A stretch of DNA of 64,000 bases, from assembly GCF_015390235.1 (NCBI RefSeq), contig NZ_VUOH01000002.1, positions 992,001 through 1,056,000 on the forward strand. The letters run 5' to 3'. Each line of letters begins with the position of its first letter. Position 1 is the stretch's first letter. This document shows, in pieces, positions 57,821 through 64,000 of the stretch. Both the position numbers and the translations under genes were made by a program. The DNA comes from Quadrisphaera sp. INWT6. GTDB lineage: Bacteria; Actinomycetota; Actinomycetes; Actinomycetales; Quadrisphaeraceae. The notes beneath the pieces were generated by a model. It had not been told where the DNA came from, did not search any database, and saw nothing but the letters and a program-made list of their open reading frames with translations.

Positions 57821-58123
57821 TCAGGCGGTGGCGTCGCCGGCGGCGCGCGGCGCCGGGAGCGCGGCCTCGGCCGGGGCGACGGACTCCAGCAGCGCCATGA
57901 CCTCGGCGGCGCGGTAGCGCCGGTGCCCGCCGAGGGTGCGGATCGAGGTGAGCTTGCCGGCCTTGGCCCAGCGCGTCACGGTCTTCGGGTCGACCCGGAA
58001 GAGGGCGGCGACCTCCGACGGCGTGAGCAGCGTCTGGGCGCTGGGCGCGGCGGGTGCCGGAGCGGCCTCGACAGCGGCGTCGGCGGCGAGACCCCCGGGG
58101 GAAGTGGTCTGGATCGTCGTCAT
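57821..58123 (-). CDS. bldC: BldC-family MerR-type DNA-binding protein
   Basis: 100 residues from ATG 58123, with AGGAG five bases upstream. The core is LLTPSEVAALFRVDPKTVTRWAKAGKLTSIRTLGGHRRYRAAEV, the winged HTH of BldC, a small developmental regulator of actinobacteria that binds DNA direct repeats as head-to-tail oligomers. It has longer Ala/Pro tails on both sides than Streptomyces BldC (about 68 residues). The neighbourhood with DUF3073 and pur genes is the usual one. Confidence 0.9.
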   Translation of the reverse strand: MTTIQTTSPGGLAADAAVEAAPAPAAPSAQTLLTPSEVAALFRVDPKTVTRWAKAGKLTSIRTLGGHRRYRAAEVMALLESVAPAEAALPAPRAAGDATA

Positions 58124-58492
58124 GGCGTCTCCTTCGTCGTCCGGCACCGCAGCGCGGGTGCTCCACGGACGTCGTAGGAGGATCGTCCGACATGTCCGAC
58201 CCGTACCGCCATAGCCCGATAGGACCATCACGGGGCCACCGCGGGTACCCCCCGAGGACCACCCGGGACCGTTCGGACAGGTCACCGCGAGGTGGTGCAT
58301 CCACCCCAGCAGCACCTCAGAGCCCTCCGAACGGGCGATCCGGACCTCTCCGGCGCCCGTCGGCGACCCCCGGGTCGCCGTCAGGTGCGGCTCGACGGCG
58401 TTCGACCTGTATCGTGGAACCCATCGAGAGCCGGTAGCTCCGGGGCCGCCCACTGGGCCTGTCCCGGCACGACGCATAAGGGGGTCGACGCC

Positions 58493-58699
58493 ATGGGGCG
58501 CGGCCGTCAGAAGGCCAAGCAGACGAAGGTCGCTCGGGAGCTGAAGTACTCCAGCCCGAACACCGACCTCACGGCGCTGCAGCGAGAGCTCGGGGGCGGT
58601 GCCCCACCTGTGTGGGCCAACCCCGAGCCGTCGTCCGAGAAGGACGACGACGAGGGGTACGACCCGTACTACGACGACTGGTCTCCGCGCTCGCGCTGA
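58493..58699 (+). CDS. DUF3073 family protein
   Basis: 68 residues from ATG 58493 with AAGGGGG upstream. GRGRQKAKQTKVARELKY is the conserved basic start, and the tail is acidic (SSEKDDDEGYDPYYDDW). It is a small conserved actinobacterial protein found next to purM and bldC. Its function is unknown. It converges with purM with 48 bases between. Confidence 0.9.
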   Translation: MGRGRQKAKQTKVARELKYSSPNTDLTALQRELGGGAPPVWANPEPSSEKDDDEGYDPYYDDWSPRSR

Positions 58700-58747
58700 C
58701 ACCACGTCCAGGGCGAGCCTCCCCCCGGGGCACCCGGCCCACCGGGC

Positions 58748-59860
58748 TCACCGGGGGTGCTCTCCCACCAGGCGAACGCCGCCGCCGTCCACGCCCTTCG
58801 AGCCGCGGACGACGGCGGCGTCGTCGTCCCTGCGGGCGGTCACGGCACCGGCGACCCAGCTCCTGACGCCCGCGGCGCTCAGCACGGCGACGGCCTCGTC
58901 CGCCGACGAGGCGTCGACCAGTGCGACCATGCCGACGCCCTGGTTCCAGGTGCCCTCGGCGCTGGCCCTGTCGACGCCACCGACCTCGGCGAGCGCCGTG
59001 AAGACGGGCAGCGGCGTCCAGCTGGTGCGGTCGACCTCGGCGTCCAGGTGGGCCGGGAGCACGCGGGCGAGGTTCGAGGCGAGCCCGCCGCCGGTGACGT
59101 GGGAGAAGGCGTGCAGCTGCTCGCCGAGGCGGTCGGCGAGGGCCAGGCACGGGCGGGTGTAGAGCGCCGTCGGCTCCAAGAGCTCCTCACCGAGCGTGCG
59201 CCCCAGCTCCGCGACGTGGCGGTCGTACGCCCACCCGGCGTCGGCGACGATGCGCCGGACGAGGGAGTAGCCGTTGGAGTGGAGGCCGGAGCTGGCCATC
59301 GCCACGACGACGTCGCCCTCGCGCACGCGGGCGGGGCCCAGCAGCGCGTCGGCCTCCACCACGCCGGTGGCGGCGCCGGCGACGTCGTACTCGTCGGGGC
59401 CCAGCAGGCCGGGGTGCTCGGCGGTCTCGCCACCGACCAGCGCCGCACCGACCTCCTCGCACGCGCGGGCGATGCCGCCGACCACCTCGGCGATGCGCTC
59501 GGGCACCACGCGGCCGCAGGCGATGTAGTCGGTCATGAACAGGGGGCGGGCGCCGCAGACGACGAGGTCGTCGACGACCATCGCCACGAGGTCCTGGCCG
59601 ATGGTGCCGTGCAGGTCGAGCGCCTGGGCCACGGCGACCTTGGTGCCGACCCCGTCGGTGCTGGTCGCGAGCAGCGGGCGGCGGTAGCCCAGGAGGGCGC
59701 TGGCGTCGAACAGCCCGGCGAAGCCACCGGCCCCGCCGACCACCTCGGCGCCCTGGGTGAGGGCCACGGCCTCGCGCATGAGGACGACGGCGCGGTCGCC
59801 CGCCTCGACGTCGACGCCGGCGGCGGCGTAGGCGGAGGGCGCGCTGGAGGTGCTGGTCAC
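58748..59860 (-). CDS. purM: Phosphoribosylformylglycinamidine cyclo-ligase (AIR synthetase)
   Basis: 370 residues. It catalyses the ATP-dependent ring closure of FGAM to AIR, the fifth step of de novo purine synthesis. Motifs seen are YAAAGVDVEAGD, GGFAGLFD, LLATSTDGVGTKV, FMTDYIACGRV, LVGGETAEHPG, MASSGLHSNGYSLVRR and HVTGGGLASNLARVLP. The length is normal. It lies 40 bases downstream of purF on the same strand, so the two form a transcription unit. Confidence 0.95.
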   Translation of the reverse strand: MTSTSSAPSAYAAAGVDVEAGDRAVVLMREAVALTQGAEVVGGAGGFAGLFDASALLGYRRPLLATSTDGVGTKVAVAQALDLHGTIGQDLVAMVVDDLVVCGARPLFMTDYIACGRVVPERIAEVVGGIARACEEVGAALVGGETAEHPGLLGPDEYDVAGAATGVVEADALLGPARVREGDVVVAMASSGLHSNGYSLVRRIVADAGWAYDRHVAELGRTLGEELLEPTALYTRPCLALADRLGEQLHAFSHVTGGGLASNLARVLPAHLDAEVDRTSWTPLPVFTALAEVGGVDRASAEGTWNQGVGMVALVDASSADEAVAVLSAAGVRSWVAGAVTARRDDDAAVVRGSKGVDGGGVRLVGEHPR

Positions 59861-59900
59861 GAGGGGGCTCCTGGCGTGGAGGGGGTGGGGGGAGCGGGGG

Positions 59901-61475
59901 TCACTGCTGGCCGGCGGGTGCCGGCGCGGTGGAGCCCAGGTCGCCGCGGTCGAGCGCGACGCCGAGCGGGAGCTCCTCCTGGCCGCTCAGCTGGTCGCCC
60001 GGGGCGGGCTCACCGGCCAGGCGCAGCGCCGGGCGGCCCTCGTCGGGCACGCCGGCGGGGTAGGAGCCGGTGAAGCAGGCGGTGCACAGCCGTTCGGCGG
60101 GCTGACCGCTGGCGGCGACCATGCCGTCGAGGGAGATGTGGCCGAGGGAGTCGGCGCCGAGGCTGTGGCGGACCTCCTCCACCCCGAGGCCGGAGGCGAT
60201 GAGCTCGGCCCGGGTGGCGAAGTCGATGCCGTAGAAGCAGGGCCACTGCACCGGTGGGGAGGAGATGCGCACGTGCACCTCGGCGGCCCCGGCCTCGCGC
60301 AGCATCCGCACCAGGGCGCGCTGGGTGTTGCCGCGGACGATGGAGTCGTCGACGACGATCAGGCGCTTGCCGGCGATGACCTCGCGCAGCGGGTTCAGCT
60401 TCAGCCGTATGCCCAGCTGGCGGATCGTCTGGTTGGGCTGGATGAACGTCCGGCCCACGTAGGCGTTCTTCACCAGGCCCTGGCCGTAGGGGATGCCCGA
60501 CTCCTGGGCGTAGCCGATCGCCGCCGGCGTTCCCGACTCCGGGGTGGGGATCACCAGGTCGGCGTCGACGGGGTGCTCGCGGGCGAGGCGGCGGCCCATC
60601 TCGGCGCGGGCGGCCTGCACGCTGCGGCCGGCGATCGTGGTGTCGGGGCGCGCGAGGTAGACGTACTCGAAGACGCAGCCGCGGGGGGTGGCGGGCGCGA
60701 AGCGGGAGAACCGCAGCCCGTCGGCGTCGATGGCCACCAGCTCGCCGGGTTCGACCTCGCGCACGAACGACGCGCCGACGATGTCGAGGGCGGCGGTCTC
60801 GCTGGCGACCACCCAGCCGCGCTCCAGGCGGCCCAGGACCATCGGGCGCACGCCGTGGGGGTCGCGGGCGGCGTAGAGCGTGGTCTCGTCCATGAAGACC
60901 AGGGAGAAGGCGCCCCGCAGCAGCGGCAGCACCTCCAGGGCGGTGGCCTCCAGGGTGCGGTCGGGGTCACCGGCGAGCAGCGCGGTCACCAGCGCCGTGT
61001 CGGTGGTGTTGCCCCGGGCGACCTCGCCGGCGTCGGGCTCGCCGCGCGCCTCGGCGCGCTCGGCCACGAGGCGGCGCAGCTCGGAGGTGTTGGTGAGGTT
61101 GCCGTTGTGCGCCAGCGCCACGGTGCCGGCGGCGGTGGCGCCGAGGGTCGGCTGGGCGTTCTCCCAGCGGCTGGCGCCGGTGGTCGAGTACCGCGTGTGG
61201 CCGATGGCCACCGAGCCCTTCAGCGCCTCGAGCGACGCCTCGTCGAAGACCTGGGACACGAGTCCCATGTCCTTGTACACGAGGATCTGCTCACCGCTGC
61301 TCGCAGCGATGCCGGCGCTCTCCTGGCCGCGGTGCTGCAGCGCGTAGAGACCGAAGTAGGTGAGCCGCGCGACGTCCTCGCCGGGGGCCCAGACACCGAA
61401 GACGCCACAGGCGTCTTGCGGGCCCTTCTCACCGGGGAGGAGGTCGTGGCTGAGTCGTCCGTCGGGCCGGGCCAC
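59901..61475 (-). CDS. purF: Amidophosphoribosyltransferase
   Basis: 524 residues from GTG 61475. It makes phosphoribosylamine from PRPP and glutamine, the first committed purine step. A propeptide of 22 residues precedes the nucleophile Cys23 (DACGVFGVW). The glutaminase domain has HTRYSTTG and LAHNGNLTN. The PRTase domain has LIVVDDSIVRGNT for PRPP binding. Cysteines in VLP-type positions (GCVFEYVYLARPD, WPCFYGID, LCTACFTG) are as in the iron-sulfur type enzymes. Confidence 0.95.
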   Translation of the reverse strand: MARPDGRLSHDLLPGEKGPQDACGVFGVWAPGEDVARLTYFGLYALQHRGQESAGIAASSGEQILVYKDMGLVSQVFDEASLEALKGSVAIGHTRYSTTGASRWENAQPTLGATAAGTVALAHNGNLTNTSELRRLVAERAEARGEPDAGEVARGNTTDTALVTALLAGDPDRTLEATALEVLPLLRGAFSLVFMDETTLYAARDPHGVRPMVLGRLERGWVVASETAALDIVGASFVREVEPGELVAIDADGLRFSRFAPATPRGCVFEYVYLARPDTTIAGRSVQAARAEMGRRLAREHPVDADLVIPTPESGTPAAIGYAQESGIPYGQGLVKNAYVGRTFIQPNQTIRQLGIRLKLNPLREVIAGKRLIVVDDSIVRGNTQRALVRMLREAGAAEVHVRISSPPVQWPCFYGIDFATRAELIASGLGVEEVRHSLGADSLGHISLDGMVAASGQPAERLCTACFTGSYPAGVPDEGRPALRLAGEPAPGDQLSGQEELPLGVALDRGDLGSTAPAPAGQQ

Positions 61476-61501
61476 GCGTCCATGGTCCCACAGCCCGGGA
61501 G

Positions 61502-61789
61502 TCAGTCGTGCGGCCGAGACCGCCGGTCGAGGACGATGCCGGCGACGACGGACGCCAGCGCACCCACCAGAGCACCGCCGAGACCGAGCGCGACCACCAG
61601 GTAACCCAGCGCAGCGGCGTAGCCGTACTCGCTGGCCGGCTCGCTGTAGGTCAGCACCAGGGCCACGAGTGCGCCCAGCACCGCTCCCCCGACGATGAAG
61701 ACGCCGTACCGGGGGCTGCGGCGCACGGTGACCCGGCGCGGCGGCTCGGGCCGCCGGCCCGGGTGCTCGCCGGGGTGCTGCTCGCTCAC
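61502..61789 (-). CDS. Small two-helix membrane protein
   Basis: 95 residues from GTG 61789. A basic Pro-rich N-terminus precedes two hydrophobic segments ([20 protein letters not shown] and [27 protein letters not shown]), then a basic end. It is a conserved hypothetical inner-membrane protein of the purF neighbourhood in actinobacteria. Its function is unknown. It is cotranslated with the SCP2-like gene through a GTGA overlap and ends just before purF. Confidence 0.8.
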   Translation of the reverse strand: MSEQHPGEHPGRRPEPPRRVTVRRSPRYGVFIVGGAVLGALVALVLTYSEPASEYGYAAALGYLVVALGLGGALVGALASVVAGIVLDRRSRPHD

Positions 61790-62163
61790 GCGGCGCTCGC
61801 CGGGACGAGGGGCAGCAGCGAGGAGAGGTCGGCGCGACCGCCGCTGGCTCGGACCCGCCCGGCGGACACGGCCTCGGCCCAGGTGAGGTCTCCGGCGGCC
61901 AGCGAGAGCCAGGTGGCGGCGTCGGTCTCGACGACGTTCGGCGGGGTCCCCCGGGTGTGCCGCGGCCCCTCCACGCACTGGACCACGCCGTGGGGCGCGA
62001 CCCTCACCTCGACGCTGTGCCCCGGGGCGCGCTCGGCGAGGTCCTCGAGGGTGGAGCGGACGGCGGTGGCGGTGGTGGCTCGGTCGGCGGCGGCGGGGTC
62101 GGCGCGCCAGCGGGCGAGCGCCTCGCGGCCGGCCGCGGGGTCGGTGCGACGACGTGCAGGCAC
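61786..62163 (-). CDS. Sterol carrier protein-like family protein
   Basis: 125 residues from GTG 62163. The body reads as an SCP2-like fold: [62 protein letters not shown]. Single-domain members like this are found beside purF in many actinobacteria. Lipid binding has not been shown for them. It overlaps the small membrane protein gene by four bases. Confidence 0.82.
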   Translation of the reverse strand: MPARRRTDPAAGREALARWRADPAAADRATTATAVRSTLEDLAERAPGHSVEVRVAPHGVVQCVEGPRHTRGTPPNVVETDAATWLSLAAGDLTWAEAVSAGRVRASGGRADLSSLLPLVPASAA

Positions 62164-62195
62164 CCGCCCATCCTCCCACCGCGCCGCGCGCCGTC

Positions 62196-63047
62196 TCACA
62201 GGAGACGCAGGAGGGGTGACGCCGAGCACAGGTCCGCCGAGAGGAGGAGCCGCACCGGCCCCGGGACGCCCCAGCCCCGGCGCGACGCCGACCCGACCAG
62301 CTCGTCGAGGACGCCACCGCGGCCGAGGAGCGCCTGGGGACCGCCGACGTCGAGCGCCTCGAGGAGACCGGCGGGCGTCCCGGTCACGGTCCACGAGCCC
62401 CGCTCCTCCGCGGGCGGGCGTCCGGCCGGCGCAGGCCCCGGAGGCAGCGGGAGCAGCAGCGCCCGGAGGTCCGCAGGAGCTCCGTCGGCGCCGTGGAGCA
62501 CCGAGACGGCGGGCCCGGCCAGCAGCTCGGCGTCCGACTCCCACCGGGGGAGCTGGTCGACCCCGCACGCGAGGCGCGCGGCCAGGTCTCGCCGCGCCGC
62601 GCGGGCGCAGGCGACCAGCTGCTCGGCGGTGGTGCGCTCGGGCAGCGGCACGACCTCCACCGCCGTCCGCTCGACCCAGCAGCGCCAGGCGCCACCGCGC
62701 ACCGGCAGGTGCTCCCGCGCCTGGCCGATGAGCCCCTGCACCGCGGCGAGGTGCTCCTCGACGGCGTCGCGGTCCTGGCTCGCCACCACCGCGGCAGCCC
62801 GGCTGGCGCTCATGCCGGACCCCACGAGCGCCGCCAGGAGCCGCCCCGGCCCCAGCTGGTCCGCCCCGTAGCGACGGCGTCCTCGTGGGTCCGTCGACGA
62901 CGGCGCGAAGACACCGCGTTCGCGGTGCTTCCGCAGGACGTCGGGCCGGATGCCGGTCAGGCGGCTGAAGTCGGCGGCGGCGTAGCCGGGTCCGGGGAGC
63001 ACGGGGCGATCCTGCGGGCGGATCGAGGACGGTGTCCCCCTGAGCAC
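62196..63047 (-). CDS. MerR-type HTH regulator with C-terminal ligand-like domain
   Basis: Up to 283 residues (GTG 63047, or GTG 63002 with a weaker site). The N-terminus has a MerR helix-turn-helix ([41 protein letters not shown]) and a coiled helix. The rest ([20 protein letters not shown], then a second half with [15 protein letters not shown]) could be a small-molecule binding domain of the DICT or GyrI kind. The inducer is unknown. Upstream hairpins separate it from purL. Confidence 0.8.
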   Translation of the reverse strand: MLRGTPSSIRPQDRPVLPGPGYAAADFSRLTGIRPDVLRKHRERGVFAPSSTDPRGRRRYGADQLGPGRLLAALVGSGMSASRAAAVVASQDRDAVEEHLAAVQGLIGQAREHLPVRGGAWRCWVERTAVEVVPLPERTTAEQLVACARAARRDLAARLACGVDQLPRWESDAELLAGPAVSVLHGADGAPADLRALLLPLPPGPAPAGRPPAEERGSWTVTGTPAGLLEALDVGGPQALLGRGGVLDELVGSASRRGWGVPGPVRLLLSADLCSASPLLRLL

Positions 63048-63077
63048 GGGCCCTGTGGACGAGCCCGCGCGCGACGG

Positions 63078-63108
63078 CGCCTGTGGGCGGACCGACCGTC
63101 CACAGGCG
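63078..63108 (-). repeat. 13-bp inverted repeat upstream of the MerR-type gene
   Basis: CGCCTGTGGGCGG (63078-63090) pairs with CCGTCCACAGGCG (63096-63108), with one G-T pair and a 5-base loop. It lies just upstream of the regulator start and may be its operator or a leader hairpin. Confidence 0.45.
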
Positions 63109-63271
63109 CAGCCCGAGGGCCGGACGCTGTCCGCATCCGCCGAGGAGGACGCCCCCGGCGGCTGCGGTCGAACGGACTCACCGTCGTGGGACGCGGTGGC
63201 CCGGCCGAGAGCCGGCTGGAGGCCTGCTCCGTCACGGGGGCCGGGCGACCGGTGCGGACGGGTGCGGACGC

Positions 63272-63319
63272 CGTCCGCTGCTGCTCCCCGGCCTGTGGAC
63301 GGCCGGGGAGCAGCGGACG
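63272..63319 (-). terminator. Terminator of purL
   Basis: Directly after the purL stop codon on the minus strand. GGCCGGGGAGCAGCGGACG (63301-63319 as printed) pairs with 63272-63293, with a 3-base bulge and a 7-base loop, giving about 19 base pairs. No T-tract. Confidence 0.7.
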
Positions 63320-64000
63320 TCAGGAGCCGAAGGCGGCGGGCAGCGTGCCGGTGTGGGTGGCGCGCAGCTCGGCGAGCGGCAGCGAGAACAGCGGGAGTCG
63401 TCGGCGGAGACGTCGAGGGACGTCGCCTCGCCGTCGGCCTCCACGCCGTCGGTCACGCCGATGCGCAGGTGCGCGACGCCGCGGGCGGTGCACATGTCGG
63501 TGAAGCGCACCTCCTCCTCGCGGGGGACGGCGCACAGGACGCGGCCGGCCGACTCGCTGAACAGCGCGGTGGCGACGTCGACGCCGTCGCGCTCGCACAG
63601 CTCGCCGAGCCACACCCGGGCGCCGACGCCGCGGCGCAGGCACCCCTCGACCAGGGCCTGGGCGAGGCCGCCCTCGGACAGGTCGTGGGCGGCGTCGACG
63701 AGGCCGTCGCGGGAGGCGTTGACCAGCACCGAGCCGAGCACCTTCTCGTGCGCGAGGTCGACCGCCGGCGGCAGCCCGCCGAGGTGCTCGTGCACGACCC
63801 AGGCCCACTCGGAGCCGGAGAGCTCCTCACGGGTGGCGCCGAGCAGGAACAGCTGCTGGCCGGGCAGGGCCCAGCCCGAGGGGGTGCGGCGGGCGACGTC
63901 GTCGATCACGCCGAGCACGCCGACGACCGGCGTCGGGTGGATCGGCTCGCTGCCGGTCTGGTTGTAGAAGCTGACGTTGCCGCCGGTCACCGGGACGCCG
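63320..64000 (-). CDS. purL: Phosphoribosylformylglycinamidine synthase PurL, 3' part, with apparent frameshift
   Basis: C-terminal part of the FGAM synthase, cut by the window edge. [52 protein letters not shown] and [14 protein letters not shown] are typical. After SLDVSAD (about 63400) the frame fails. The expected ending [22 protein letters not shown] and stop at 63320-63322 are in the next frame, and the unshifted frame runs on as nonsense to 63232. Losing the end of an essential purine gene is unlikely, so a single-base assembly error near 63390-63410 is the best explanation. Confidence 0.88.

Overview
This is a very GC-rich actinobacterial chromosome segment. GTG and TTG starts are frequent, coding DNA is dense, and stop/start overlaps of the ATGA or GTGA type are common. 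BldC, a DUF3073 protein, purM, purF and purL lie together at the right end. The combination suggests a Kineosporiaceae-type organism such as Kineococcus. That is an inference from gene content, not a database match.

Left part (1 to about 18.8 kb) looks accessory. It starts with a run of c-di-GMP proteins: a partial EAL protein, an EAL-DICT-LOV-GGDEF protein with a blue-light sensor signature, a membrane GGDEF protein and a membrane GGDEF-EAL protein. A STAS protein and a MarR / flavin-binding / NAD(P)-binding module follow. Then comes a small island bounded by two 184-bp direct repeats (11546-11729 and 13908-14091), each carrying the 3' part of a tRNA from the anticodon loop to the acceptor. 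Between them are a wrecked IS481-type transposase, a methyltransferase, and an antitoxin with a frameshifted RelE toxin. A third, decayed repeat copy (about 18590-18715) closes a second segment carrying a GAF-PP2C-HATPase protein and a membrane GGDEF-EAL protein. This looks like serial integration at one tRNA gene, which probably lies left of the window.

Middle part (18.8-46 kb) is more core-like. It holds NAD(P)H-hydrate dehydratase with a histidine phosphatase, a secreted HNH-nuclease/bulb-lectin fusion, a SNF2-family ATPase, a PAP2 protein and two LuxR-type regulators. At 29.1-34.2 kb there is a tightly coupled five-gene operon: GAF with a dead GGDEF, an exosortase-like membrane protein, a processive GT2 synthase, a secreted protein with a C-terminal anchor, and UDP-GlcNAc 2-epimerase. 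It reads as a surface polysaccharide plus anchored-protein system and is the strongest candidate for something new. Further right are an aminotransferase, a cell-wall-binding repeat protein, a STAS protein, a GT4 glycosyltransferase, a PacL-like/CtpC-like metal efflux pair with a Fur-type operator candidate, a recombinase lacking its catalytic tyrosine, a second histidine phosphatase with a coupled acidic microprotein, DUF3140 and topoisomerase IB.

Right part (46-64 kb) has a metallopeptidase, an ECF sigma factor with a coupled membrane protein, a GH3 beta-glucosidase divergent from a TetR regulator, an aldo/keto reductase, tRNA-Glu/Asp/Phe, a PAS-GGDEF-EAL protein, a short UvrA paralogue, bldC, DUF3073, purM, purF, an SCP2-like protein, a MerR-type regulator and the 3' part of purL, which carries an apparent frameshift. 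Strong hairpin terminators separate many convergent units. In all, six proteins with GGDEF and/or EAL domains that look functional, plus one degenerate GGDEF, occur in 64 kb.
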